Of a stretch of 64,000 nucleotides of DNA, positions 36,002 to 48,902 are shown one piece after another; the first letter of the stretch is position 1; the number at the start of each line of letters is the position of its first letter. The notes below the pieces were generated by a model. The model did no database searches, was not told where the DNA came from, and saw only the letters and a program-made list of their open reading frames with translations. Position numbers and translations under genes: made by a program. This DNA comes from Acanthochlamys bracteata (lineage: Eukaryota; Streptophyta; Magnoliopsida; Pandanales; Velloziaceae), in assembly GCA_019914995.1 (NCBI GenBank), contig CM034129.1, forward strand, positions 7,019,725 through 7,083,724, read 5' to 3'.

Positions 36002-36798
36002 TAACGATGACAATTTAAAATTTTGAATTGAATCGATGTATTTAATAATCAAATTAAATTTATAAATTTATATAGGTTAAAATTATTTAATTTTAATTTA
36101 ATTTATTAATGATCAGATTAAATTTAGATCGATCTATTTAATATTTAAAATTATTAAATTTTTAATTCTATATTTTTAAAATTTAGCGAAATTATAATAT
36201 CAGTTATAATGAAAGTGTACAATATTTTTAACGACGAGATTTAATGAATGTCTGTCAAAATATGAATTCTTTAGTATTTTTATCGATCCTTAAAATATTT
36301 AAAAAAATTTATTTTTATTTTTTGAAAATATATGGTAACAGCTGAAATTTTATGATTATAAATATATATACTAATAATTTCAATAAAAATTTTGATAAAC
36401 TTAGCTATCTAATAAAGTTTTGTTAAAAATTTTATATGAAATTTAAATTCATCATTATAGAAATATCTACGTAGTAATATTTTCGATAATATTATAATTC
36501 TCATCTTATACTATTTTACTAAGATATAAAAATAATAATTAATTATAAATACTATAAAATATAATAATTTATAAATATTATTATCGGTTATTTTTATTAT
36601 CAATATTTTAATATACAGAAAAAAATTAAATATTATTCCTTCAAGATATGATAATTCAGATTGGTGGGTCAATTTTGAGTTAACTCGAATTGACCCATTT
36701 AATAATCGGATCAAATTCGTTCAACCCTAATCTAATCCTGATTAAATGAGTCGGTTTCGAATCACGTTCTCGGATCGGATCATATATTACAACTCCTA
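36002..36798 (-). mobile_element. hAT-type non-autonomous element (797 bp)
   Basis: Ends TAACGATGACAATTT and ATTACAACTCCTA are worn forms of TAGGGGTGGCAATTT / AATTGCCACCCCTA. The flanking 8-mers GGTTGAAC (35994-36001) and GATTTAAC (36799-36806) agree at six of eight bases, as expected of an old 8-bp hAT duplication. The body aligns in inverted orientation with 47397-48249 (for example GCTGAAATTTTATGATTATA here against its complement there). No transposase frame. Confidence 0.65.
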
Positions 36799-36806
36799 GA
36801 TTTAAC

Positions 36807-38141
36807 CCGGTAACAGTGGATTGATAGCATGTTTTATTTTTCTACAAATTTAGATCAGTTTGGTATCCGAATTGAAGATTTTTAAATTGATCCGGAAGTT
36901 TTGATTCGACTTGAACCTAAAAATTCACGAGCTGATAGGGATTTAGGACTTGACTGAAGTGAAGAAACATGAAAAGTTCAGGAACCGACAATTGATTTAC
37001 GACTTGTGAGGCAGGGCTAAATGGATCGAGACTTTTAGAAATACTTAAAACAAAATGTTTTTTATAACATTTATTTTAAAACTTCACAAAATGAATTTGT
37101 TTTTTATCTAAATAATTATACACAACAAAATTATATGATATACAATTTATTTTTACTTTCAAATTTTGAAAAAATATTAAATATTATAAAAAAATTATTA
37201 AGAAACATAAATTTTTTTAGAATGAAATGCAATGCTATAAGTACTTTCAAATGCTAAATAGGAAACTAGAATGTGAAAGCTCAAGATATTCGAGTTATGG
37301 CTTCTAATACTTTTCAGCTTTTTAATACCTAGGAGCTATGGTCAAGACCACTGTTATACGCCTCTTTCAGAATCTTAAAGCATGGTAGAAGCTAGAAGCA
37401 GCAAACCGAAATGCAACCAAACATCTTTATTTGCTTCTAAAAGAAGGTAGAAGTTATAATAATGATTTTAAGAGCTCTACTAAAAGAGGCACTCTACTAA
37501 GCCTATATCTATAGTTTAAAACTCAAAATTAATGAGTTATAATGTAGATTAAGCAGGAAGACACGGCTAGAACACCTAAATTTGTAACCAAGCAGGCACC
37601 TACTGTTAACCCACCTAGGAGCTTTAGGCTTTAAGATGCCAGCACTATCGAATATGGGTAAGACCTAGCAGCAGACCTTGATACTTTGATTATCCTTTGG
37701 CAATTAGCTACAAGATATGATATGGTTAAACCGTGTTACTTACCGGATTCAACCAGAATACTACTGATCCAGCAACGTTGATCAAAAAAGTTTTTGGGCA
37801 AATTGTCCTCCTAATGATCAACAACCTAAGTTAGCTAACAACAGTGCATATACCAGTACTGTCTTCAGAATAGTATGGATTTATTAGTTTAAATAATAGT
37901 AAAGGTACACTTAAGGACGATGACTGAAAATTAAGTGTCACAAATGAAAGCAAAGTAAACAAACTTAATGAATACAATGAATAAATGTTTTACTGGAATT
38001 GAGGTTATTATATATACAAACAAGGTATTCTAATTGATGTCTTTAGAAGACTAAACATAACAAAGGGGGTAACAAAACTAGGTCAAGAATAGATTTACAA
38101 ATTGCTTTGACCCGCATACCACGACTATTGCTGAATAGGAG
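36807..38141. other. 3' flank of the OTU gene
   Basis: Intergenic, with an AT-rich MITE-like relic at about 37040-37260. The last few hundred bases before 38142 should hold the 3' untranslated region and polyadenylation site of the minus-strand OTU gene; several AATAAA-like words occur on the minus strand but none is decisive. Confidence 0.4.
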
Positions 38142-41100
38142 TTAAAGTAACCAGTGTTTCTTCCTTGGCTTGTATCGTGATGGAAGGTCTGCGCATCAGA
38201 ACAACAGAGTAACTTTCTACTTTGGTATGATGGATCACAACGATATCCCAAAATAAACCAAAGAAATGAAAGAAGAGATGGTTTCATAGTCACCTTTGTA
38301 TTCATAAATTGAATTGTAGTGTACTTCTGACCAGAAACTCAGCCAAAGTTCTGCAAGGATAGGGAAATCAGCTAATGGTGCTCAATTTCAAGACCTCATG
38401 AGACAATCTGAAGGAAAGAGTACTGATTCTTGGCACTTCGATGCTTTTAGCGACCATATCAATCGAAAAAACGTTTAGGATTCAGTTTAGCAGGCAAAGA
38501 CCCTTCTACACCCTTATCTGTTCTAGCACAAATAAATTGTGTAGAACTTTTTCCTGTTGCAAGAACAATCTACCCATGCAAGTATCAACAAGAAAAAGGT
38601 CTCTTTTACATGTGGAAACTAGTTTTGAAGGTATGGCTTAAAAATTGTTGAAGCAACTCTAGCTGCATTTTGAAAATATAACTAGTATATATAGTTAGCA
38701 CATATTTAGATGTTATCGAGATTGCATCGAAACAAGTTCAAAATTCAGTTTCAGTATCTGGTGGTTGTACTTATCATTCCATTAAACTTAGGAAGTTATA
38801 CGATATTTTCTAAGAGAATAAGGTTTCCTTTGGTCATGCTGAAACATATCGGAAGTTGTAAGAAATTATCATTTATAAGCTACAGTTAAGAGTACAATCA
38901 GTGAGTTTTGATTAAGAACTGCTAAAGAAGTTGCACTTTTTCGAAAAGATGACGAAAATGAGCAATCACAATAAAACACCTGTTAATTATTATATTTAGG
39001 TCTTAGTTTATAATAATTGAAAGAAAATTTTATAGCTATCATGTATGTGCATTCCAATATTTAATAAATTTGTTATAAAAATATTTTTATTGATATTTTA
39101 CTTAAGAAAATATATACGGATGTTGGATACAAAATACACAAGTGAGATGGCAGAAATGAAGATGGACTTTTAAGTCTTTTGTGATAGGAGAATACTATAG
39201 AAACAGAAGGAAATTTTGTATAAAACAACAGTAAGGCCATTAATGATTCATGGAACAGAATGTTGGATCGTAAAATTCCAACATGTTCAAAAGTAAAATG
39301 TTGTAGAGATGTATAGGCTATCATGGATGAGCGTATAATAAAACATATAACAAAACATGAGATTTTTAGAATAAAATTATACAAAAAAGTCGAAATAAAG
39401 CCGATCGTAAGCAAACTGAAGGAACCCCACTTAAAATAGTTCGACCATGTAAAACAAAAACTTCCATATGTCTTTATTCGTAAATGTAAATTGTTTGATC
39501 TGTCTCTTACTAAAATGGTAGAGTACAGACTAGGAAGACTTAATCAGTTACCATGCAAAATGATACTTTTTATGGTTTGATCGAAGATATTGATTTAAAT
39601 AGAGCACGATGACGTAATAGAATCCATATAGCCTATCCCACCTACCAAAATGGGGCTTAGTTGTACTATTTCTTTTTTGCAATGTTTTATTTTTGGATGA
39701 AAGATATGAAAGGTAAAGTTATAAACTTTGAGAAAAGATAATAGATAGTTTTGTCATTTTAGTTATGAAAGAATAAATAATTTTTGAAATCATCCCACTT
39801 TCTGTTTTCAAAAGCACCATGAAAAAGACAATTGTTCACTTGAAAACAGGAAGCAAGGGATTACCAAACACCCAAAAATAGTTTCAGAAACAGAAGTAAA
39901 ACTAATATAAAATAAGCAATATTAATGAAGCCTAAGACATAATTCAATAAACTTCTTAGTTTACTCAAAAAGGTTTTACTGTAAACTAAAGGCTTGTGTT
40001 TAGAACAAAGACCAAAGAATACTCAAGCGTCTTGTGGTTGAATATCCAAATAAGAAAGAGAGGTCATTCTTGGTTTTCCATTCAGATAAATACAAAACAT
40101 AGAAAAACATTAACCATTAAATTTACGCCATAGTAAAAATAAGTCAAGAAGTGAACAAATCAAGATCTAAATGTCTAAATCGACGAAAGAGGGTTTGTTA
40201 TAATATTTATTAAATTATATTCAAAACACGCCTCTACATGCATAAACCATTTTGGGATGCATGAACACTTTATATACATGGTTATTTTTCATCCATGATG
40301 AAAATTATTATAAATAAAATGGGATACATGATATTCAATCTCGCGACCTTTGCCTATAGTACCTTGTGATTGAACTGATTGCCCAAAATCTAAACTAGTG
40401 GAAGAGAATTTGTTATAATATTATAAATTATATTTCAAGATACTATTTATTGAAGTTCGAGCTATTCTTGGTCTTGACCTTAGAGAACTTTGCTATGAAT
40501 TCTAATAGTGGCCATGGCGACCCACACATGGATCTAGAATTTTCAACAGCTCCCTATCTAATAATGAACTATGCTTAGAATAGAATTTATCTTACAAAAA
40601 GGTATTGGGTTGGACATTAATGACTCTGTGAACTAAGAAGCGTGGTTACCAAAATGTATAAAGCACTTCATTCGTTGGCACGAGAATTAATTGTAGAAAT
40701 GTCATTCATTGGCGGACACCTATTTTGTCTTGCTATCCATCCTAGTAATCTCCCGTTCCTTAAATTCAGTAAACATCGATCTTTTGTTGAAATTAGAAGA
40801 TTTAACAATAGATTTAAACTATAGTTCCTCTTTTGTCATTTGATACTTAGACAAAATTTCATCAACTAGACATGAATTTACTCTCGAGTTGCCATTGCAC
40901 TCTCTATGCAATCAACTCACTGCTCTGTTGGTATATTCAGCAGTTGAGTTCTTAACATCAATTCTCTTGCATCCTTAAATAGCACAAAATCGTATGTTTA
41001 TGTCCATTCCGGTATTTCAGAAAATATCTTCAAAAACAATGAATCAATACTTCCTCCACAAGAAGCACTTAAGCAAGGCACTGTCCCTAAGCAAGGCATA

Positions 41101-44100
41101 TGTCTCCTGATGAAGTCAAAATACATATCTAATTTTGGACTACAAATTGAACAATACCTCTTTGAGGAGCTTGGTAACGCGGAACAATCTCAACAAAGCA
41201 GGTCTCTCGGAACGAAGTTAAAAGACATATTTTTGCTCCAAACTGCAAGAACATAAAGAGTTTTTATAATTTTGCTCACACAAAATTGTATAATTTGAAA
41301 GAATCATTAGAATTGTCAGCTAAACTTCTCACAGAGAAGAAAGAAATAATTAAACAAAATTTCATTTGACACCAATACCTTCACTTAACAGTACTGCTAA
41401 TTCAAAGATTCCATCTCTCCAGACTTACAAATTTGTCATAGTTAACATATCAACCTCTATTGCACAAAGTCCAATATAAAGATAAAAGGTTGACCATCTT
41501 TTTTTCTTTAATTTTTTATTTTGAAAAGTTAAAAATTTCTGAAATAATTCAATTAACTGTCTATGGATCTTTCTGCTCTCCTGTGACTCATATTGTACCT
41601 CTCCTCATCTTCATTAAAGAACAAATAAACTAGACAAAATGTAGAGACCTATAAGGTCTCCAAGTTCTATATGACTTAATAGAATTCCTATCAAGCAGCT
41701 GAACCAGGGATCCTGATAAAAGCAATCACAAGTTGTTTAACCAATACGTTTATGAGGGTCCATAAAATTGCTGAAAGAACATAAAAATAGACAGCATGTC
41801 TTTCTTTGCAATTTGTAGCTCCGTTTGCATAAAAATAGGGGCTCCAATTCATACAGTCTTTAGTAAGTTCCTAGTACTACGCATTGTTAGCATTCTTCTC
41901 TATAGTTTAGATGTTAATTCTTCATAATTTCAAGCTAAATTATTTATTGTTGTGAATGTTTAGGAAAAGAAGGAAATTATTGAGAATTAAGCATACAAGA
42001 GCAATTTCTAAAGGTTCAGTTAGATGGCATAGTCCTAATTTAGCCTATTAGGAATATTCAAACTTTTTGAATCCATTACAAGTGAAACTCTTTCAAGTGG
42101 TTTGACCTATATAAGCAACTAGAGTTGAAGAGACAAATATGGAGCTGCCACCAATATCGCAAAGCTAGGCCACAGTGAGGTTAACAGAAACAGTCTTGAA
42201 TAGAAAAGATGGTGGGGCTGATCTAATCTAGATTTGCTTATCTATCCCTTTACTTATGCTACTTTATACAAGTATTTCTCTGGGTAATTTGCATATGAGT
42301 AGCTAATTCCACTTTATTGGGGTTTTGCATGAAACACTAATAAATTTTATTAGTCTTGAATGTTATGTGCTGAATGAATACTTAAATTGAATGTGAGTTA
42401 TTAATTCCTAGAGAACAAAAGTTAGATATCTAATTATATATTTGATCAACATTGGATTTAATATTCTGAGTAATACAATTTATTGTATTCGCGAGAACCA
42501 ATTAGAGGTGATTTTAGATTTGAAGTTAACAACTGCAATAGTATTTTCTGAACCAAAACAAATGCAATTATATAATTTTTTTATCTCACATATTTTAATG
42601 CATCGAATTTCATTCTACACTAGACTAAAATTAAAATGAGTTAGAGATAGGTGATTCTAAACTGAATCAAAGTTAAAATCAAAACTAGAAAATCTGACTT
42701 AGGAGTTTGACTATAGTATTAGGTATGTAATCTTCACAACCCTCAGTAATTGTCATCATATGTATTTAAGGATTCAAACAAAAGAAACTAATGCTACATT
42801 CTAAAATTCTATCATAATTACATCGGCTATTAAGACCCAAAAAAAAAGTTTGTTACCTTTTGCTTCATATATCTTTCATTTAGTCAAATCATATTTTGTA
42901 AAAACAATTTTAGGAGATTAGTTTGAGTTACAGTTAACAACAGTTCTTGTGGAATAACATGCATATTTTTATATGATAAACGACAACCGTGTACTTGAGT
43001 GATAACTTAGGATAAAAGTTCTAGAACTTTTTGAGATCATTTTATCAATATCAAAATCTGTCGAAGAGAATTGCTATATATGACTTATTCATTTGCTTCT
43101 TGTCATCATAGTTATTTACAATCTATAAACCCGAGAATATTCCTAGGTCTACATTCTTTAGGAAGAAATGAACAGCACTACCTTATCTGCTGCTGCTTGT
43201 AATGTAACATGGTCCCCCCATTCACCTGACCTGTAAAACACAATCAAAATATTAAAGACATGTTCACAACAAGAAACATAGAGTTTAACGGCATTAGAAA
43301 AGCATGTTAGAAAAACATGCGAACTTGTCACCATCGCTATAGCTAGGCACAAGTTTACACAAGGGAAACTTACTTGGCCATTTTCTTGTAATAGTGTCTA
43401 TAGTTCATAGGGACGTAACCTTCATACAATGTCTGGTGCTCCTTTAACTGAAAAAAGAGAACATCTCAGAGAGAATGGTATTATTGAAAAAAGTAAATAA
43501 AAAATTGTTATAGTTAACTTTATCAAATAATATCTACACGAAAACTATTATAGTTGTTCTACCTCTCCCTCATATAAAACATGGATCTTCTACCATTTTT
43601 CAGTGCTAAGCACAACTTGGTAGGGGTGGCTAGGGCATTCCCTCGAGAGTTTGAGGGTTTGAGTCCAGCAGTGTCACTTTACTTATTTGACAAAAGAAAT
43701 ACTGTAGCATTTGGAGGCTATGATGACAAATAAGTTTGAATGGACACTATCATCATACTAGTTGAATGGGAAGGTTAACCAAGATGAGAAGTTCTTATGC
43801 TGCTCTACAAACTAATAGCTATGGGTTGCACCTTTCAAGAAGAATAATCAAACAAATAAATTTTAAAGGGACAGAGTTTGGAACAGCCTATTAGGTGTCC
43901 AAACAACTTAAGGTGAGAGGATCATGTTTCTAGGAAGACCAAAACATATGGTGGCTCTATTTTATGAAATAGTAAAGAGAGTGGACTGTTAGGTCATCTT
44001 AACCCTAAAATTAACCTGCCCATCTTACAACAATTCATCATCTCAAAATTCTATACACCTGAAGTTCAGATATTGAGATAAAATCATACTTGCTAGCAGG

Positions 44101-47100
44101 TTGTGTGCAAAAGAGCTTTCGTTTAAATAAGTAAGGTTTAGTCTAGTTTAAACTAACAACCGCCTCAAGCCATTCTCATTGTCGCATAGGGTATAAAAAA
44201 TTGTAAGTGACTTTGGGTTATAAGTACTTTTGAAGGTATTGGATAACTGAGTCTTTGTTAAACACTACTAACAAGCAAGATAAGCAACTACTTACATATG
44301 AACCTACAAAGGGGTGGGGTCACTCATAGCTTTTTGATTGTAAGGAACCTACGCTGAGGTCCACAATGAGTCATTGCTCTCACCTCTAAAGGGCCAAGTG
44401 AAGGATGGTTGCTAATCAACCTAAATAGATGTGCTTTGGCTTGGCTATCCTCCCTATCTAATTGCTAGTACAAAAGAAGTAGAGTTGTTCAAGTTTCTTG
44501 GAGATTAGCTATCTTGTCAAACATGCCGAAGGCTTGAATTTAGACAATTATGTTCAAGTTAATAAGAGGGAGAGTAATAGATTTAAATTGTAGGGTTGAA
44601 CAATAGAAACACATGAATGAAAAAGGGGAAAAGAGACAAGAAGAAGATGAAGAAAGATAATCACATCCTAATTATACCTGTTTTACAACCTCTTTTCGGA
44701 CATACTTATGATGTTCTGGTGATTTATACAATTGATCCGAGAGTGCGTGGAACTGTGGTCAGGTGCTAAAAAAGTTAGAATTGGACAAATTCACAGGTAG
44801 GTTATGGCGAAATTACAAATACATAACAAGTTTTTCACAATAAAATGGCGAGTTATATTCAAACCTGACAATTCCGTCTCCAGAGACTCTAACTTCATAC
44901 AAGCCATATGCATTCAACCTAGTAAGAAATTCCATATAAGGCTTGTTCCTCAAAGGTACAAACACATTTTAACCATACCCTATATAAACAAACTTTGTTG
45001 CTCGTACTCTTAGAAACCATAACCATGACCTGGTCAAGTATGCTTGTATTCTAAACATCTAACCTATAACAATGCTGAATAATAATCCTTCCTCGTAGGT
45101 GGAAAAGGCGCAAGATGTTTATCTGAAATTAACGTGCTTGCTATCTAGCAGTAAATTAATGGGATGATTTGACACCTGACTATTTTGTTAAACATCCCGT
45201 GGTAACCAGAACTAATAGGCGATTTTTACAAATGGCTTATAAGGAAAGGAAATTCTTAGAAAAATATTTTGTCTAGGAAAATGAATTGAAGCTAATGACA
45301 AACATTTGAAATCAAAATCTCACAAATTAGTAAAATATGCACTTCATTGGAATGTCTAAAAGAAACAAAAGTACTTACCATAAAAAACTTACAACCAGTA
45401 ATTTCATAAATGCAGTTTTCTCGATACAACACAAAAGCATAATAAGACTCTCCTAACCACCCCACCTACTGGTCAAGAACAAACTCGGTTTAAAGTCAGG
45501 AGGTGCTGACTAAGCATAAAGAAAACATTCAAAGAAAAGAAAAGAAAAAACAACAACAACAACAACAACATAATGCAAATGAAACAAAACCATTAGCAGT
45601 AAGATTCAATCCCAAAGCACCTTTTTCAAGGCATTGCACCTCTAAACACTATCAATCTCTACTTGCATGTGAATGCAGTAGTTACTAAATGTATATTTGG
45701 AGTTACCACGTGAATTCCCGCTATCTGAACGAATTATAGGTTTACGATGTTGCAATCCAGATATGGTTAAAAAACCAAGTCTAAAGTATATGTTGAAGAG
45801 AATCAAGCTCCACATGCTATAGATATTGGGGTCACATTAGAAACTAACAAAATATAGCTCTTCTTTGTGAAAAGAGAGCAGTCTTATGCCCAAGGTCCAA
45901 AGAAACAAAACTAGAAATATGGGTTTGTACTAGTTGAGCAAAATTAGAATTGAGATGCGTATTAGATAAATCAATTATATTAGATTTGTGGACCACAACT
46001 TAGAAAATAATATTTTAAACTAATAAATAATAAAATGAATAATAGCATTTTTATAAAATAAGAATCACGTTAAGTTTTTTTTGGACAAATTATAAGTTTA
46101 TGATATGCTTGCATTTAATAATTTACTTCTAGTTACATTACTTCATGTAAAATATAACAGAATCATAAAATCATACCAAAATCATTTTTCTAAGTTTTAA
46201 TATTTTTAAAGTTTTTCTAATTATTTGATTAGTATAGTTTAAATCTTAAAAAGGAAAGGTAACGCGCTTTCAGGGTAACATTTGCATTTGTAAGTCACGT
46301 ACAGAAAGCAAAACCAGCTCCTCACACGTGCAACCAGTTGTGATGTCCAGGGAGCGGTGCTAACTGGTCATACATGCCATGCACGATCATCTCACACCTT
46401 GCATATGCAGGGTGAGGTGGCTTTTAAGAACTTTTAGAACCACTGCAGCTCTTCCTTCCGAAAGGTTGACCAAATTGGACCCTATCTGGCCTGATCCAGC
46501 CAAGTTTACTATATCTGCGCAAACTCAAACTCACAGTGGCTGATCAAGGTCACTCGGACTGTCCATACCCACTAAAATAAAGTTATTGGTAGCGGAAATA
46601 AAGAGGACCTATTCACAGGAGAATAGGTTTTTGGACAATACAAGTAACACACAAAATATACCCCTAGTTATACTAAGTCAATGTGGCTTATCATAAATGT
46701 CATCTCAAAGTTAGCTTTTGGGTCCAAATTAACTAATAGGAATGCTTAAATGATACCTTGCCAGTAGACGATTGTGATCCACGCTAGCATCACTAAATGA
46801 TGGGATAAATGTGTTGATCCGTGGAACATGCTGCAACGGAAAATGTCAAATGTTGGCAAATATCTCAATTAGCTTTATTTCTTTGTAAGTAAATAACACA
46901 TACATGTCATCCATTTTTAAAGAGAAACTCAAAGCACTTTCAACAAAAAGAATCATACGTTGTCATGAAGGATACAGATAACAGTGTGGTTTCTAGAAAC
47001 TCATACAAAAAATCTCAATAGATGAGCAGGGGGGAAAATACGTAAAAGCAATAATATTTTATTTGCATTACATGCACGGAAGTTTGGCATTTTAAAAAGT

Positions 47101-48902
47101 AAGGATCTTAATTTTTGAACTTGATCTACCAAGAAGTACAACAAGATTCAAGGGTATCTTGTGAAGCATAATCACAAACAACAATGGTGTTGTTTAGGGT
47201 TGCTTAAAATAAGGTACTTTTTCTGAAATGTAGCTCATTTTGGAGCTTTTCATGAAACGAGCTTGTCTTTTCTAGCTTAAAAAAATAACAAATAGAATAC
47301 ATATAATAATTCTACGATGTACAATCAATCTATGCGGTCTAAAGTTTAAAAGGAGAATTGTTGAGCCCAAAAAAATTTATTTTTTTGGCTCAATAGTAGG
47401 GGTCAATATATGACCCGACCAAAAACGTAACCCGAAACTGACCCATTTAATTAGCGTTAGAGTTAAAAAATTTGACCCGTATAAATATATGGGTTGAGTT
47501 AGAGTTGAGCGAATTTGGCCTGATTATTAAATGGGTCGATCCGGGTTAATCCGAAATTGACCTACCAATCCGAATTGCCATCTCATGAAGAAATAACATT
47601 TGATTTTTTCTTTCCGTTTATTAAAATATTAGCAATAAAAATAATCAATAATAATAATTTATAAATTATATAATTATATAGTATTTATAATTAATCGTTA
47701 TTTTTATATTTTAGTAAAATAGTATAAAATAAAAATTATAATATTATCGAAAGTATTATTATGTATATGTTTCTATAATGACAAATTTAGATTTGGTATC
47801 AAAATTTTTTATCAAAATTTTGTTAAATAGGTATGTCTATCAAAATTTTTATCGAAATTATTAGTATGTATTTATAATCATAAAATTTCAGCAGTCACCA
47901 TATATTTTTAAAAAATAAAAATAAATTTTTTAGAATATTTTAAGGACCGATGAAGATATTAAGAATGTAAATTTTGACGGAACTATATCTCGTCATTAAA
48001 AATATCGTGCACTTTTATTACAACTGATATTATAAATTCGCTGAAATTTAAAAGTATACAATTAATAATTAATAATTTTAATTATTAAATAGATCGATCT
48101 GAATTTGACCCGGTTATTAATAGGTCGGGTTAGAGTTAACAATTTTGATCCGTATAAATTCATGTGTAAGGTTAGGGTTGAACAAAATTGACCCGATTAT
48201 TAAATGGATTGACCTGAGACCGACTCAGCAACCCAAATTGCCACCCCTACTCAATAGGGGGAGTGCGTTTGAGAAGCACCCAAAACACGCTCCCAAACAA
48301 GCAAATGGCAATGTTCAGATAGCACATTTTAATTTATTGGCCATTCAGCACCTACAAAATCAAGGCACATTCTAACATGCAAACCAAAAACTAGTAAAAT
48401 AGCAAAACAGAGGATAGTAAATATTGTTTAAAGAGTTTGTTATATTCCTCCAAGAATCTCGCTTTACTAAATCCTTCACTTACGTTTATCTTCCTACCTT
48501 TTCCTTTTGTCTTAATACTAAGACAAGATTGAATTAACTTCAATTCCCAAAACCAACGTATTAAAAGATAAACTAAATAAACTGAGAAGTAAAAGCTATT
48601 GAATCTTTACTGCAAGTAAAATCAGAATCACAAGAATGCAAGTTTTGCCTGATTATAAGGGCGAGATACTCATGATAAAGCTTTAAAATGTCTCACAGGA
48701 ACTATCAAATATGAAGCTGCATAAAAAAGTGACTTACAGGAACAGAAGTCAAGTTTGAAACGTGTCTAGCAACTCCATTGTCTAAACTCGCATACTCTTC
48801 AGAAAGAATTAGTGCAATCATCTTGTCATCAGTTGTATCATCCATCCGCCTGGTCGACGTAGAGATAGACCAGCCACGATCATTTTGAGTAGCATGAGTC
48901 AT
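38142..48902 (-). CDS. OTU-domain deubiquitinase, 9 coding exons, one frameshift
   Basis: An OTU-family cysteine protease that would remove ubiquitin from proteins. Minus-strand exons: 48738-48902, 46757-46830, 44865-44918, 44678-44752, 43374-43447, 43182-43230, 41158-41242, 38294-38350, 38142-38188. All introns are GT-AG. Product would be about 226 residues, usual for the short plant OTU group (resembling the OTU9-12 set). Markers in order: VPRINTFIPSF, ARLNAYGLYEVRVSGDG, FHALSDQLYKSPEHHKYVRK, YEGYVPMNY, SGEWGDHVTLQAAADK, FGAKICLLTSF, ELWLSFWSEVHYNS (catalytic His), and a KPRKKHWLL end. In exon 3 the family's GDG-N-C-Q is read as GDG-I-V because one A is missing from GGAAATTGT. This removes the catalytic Cys and leads to a stop in exon 4. 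Every other exon is clean, so this is either a very recent null allele or an assembly error. An in-frame TAG ten codons upstream supports the start. Confidence 0.88.
39090..39670 (+). mobile_element. RTE-type LINE 3' relic in OTU intron 7
   Basis: On the plus strand broken frames give IHGTECWIVKFQHVQK, VVEMYRLSWMSV and, near the end, LNRARWRNRIHIAYPT. These match the C-terminal tail of plant RTE-clade LINE polyproteins (YGTECWAVKKQH..., VAEMRMLRWM, ...W+.RI..ADP). The start with the reverse-transcriptase core is absent, as is usual for 5'-truncated LINE insertions. Several stops and shifts are present. It lies between OTU exons 7 and 8 in the opposite orientation to the gene. Confidence 0.65.
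42130..43060 (+). repeat. Second copy of the Athila/Tat-like LTR repeat, in OTU intron 6
   Basis: Aligns in the same orientation with 22440-23180: GTGATTCTAAACTGAATCAA against GTGATTCTAAATTGGACCAA, and the shared TATTTAAGGATTCAA block. It ends just 120 bp downstream (in gene direction) of OTU exon 6. The copies are clearly diverged, so both are old. Confidence 0.5.
45551..45570 (+). repeat. (CAA)n microsatellite in OTU intron 2
   Basis: Twenty bases of uninterrupted CAA repeat following an A-rich run. Likely polymorphic in length; no coding role, as it lies between OTU exons 2 and 3. Confidence 0.8.
47187..48306. mobile_element. Tourist-like MITE split by a hAT element (OTU intron 1)
   Basis: Left end TGTTGTTTAGGGTTGCTT and right end GCGTGTTTTGGG-complement (CACGCTCCCAAACAAGC) are imperfect inverted repeats that lie either side of the hAT element at 47397-48249. 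Removing that element leaves a MITE of about 260 bp, the usual size. The flanks are CAATGG on the left and AAATGG on the right. Confidence 0.5.
47397..48249 (+). mobile_element. hAT-type non-autonomous element (853 bp), exact 8-bp duplication
   Basis: Starts TAGGGGTCAATATATGACCC and ends AATTGCCACCCCTA. It is flanked by a perfect 8-bp duplication, CTCAATAG (47389-47396 and 48250-48257), diagnostic of hAT insertion. Sub-terminal blocks carry many GACCCG/ATTAAATGGGTCG words in both orientations; the core is AT-rich. There is no transposase. The exact duplication makes it younger than its relative at 36002-36798. Confidence 0.85.
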
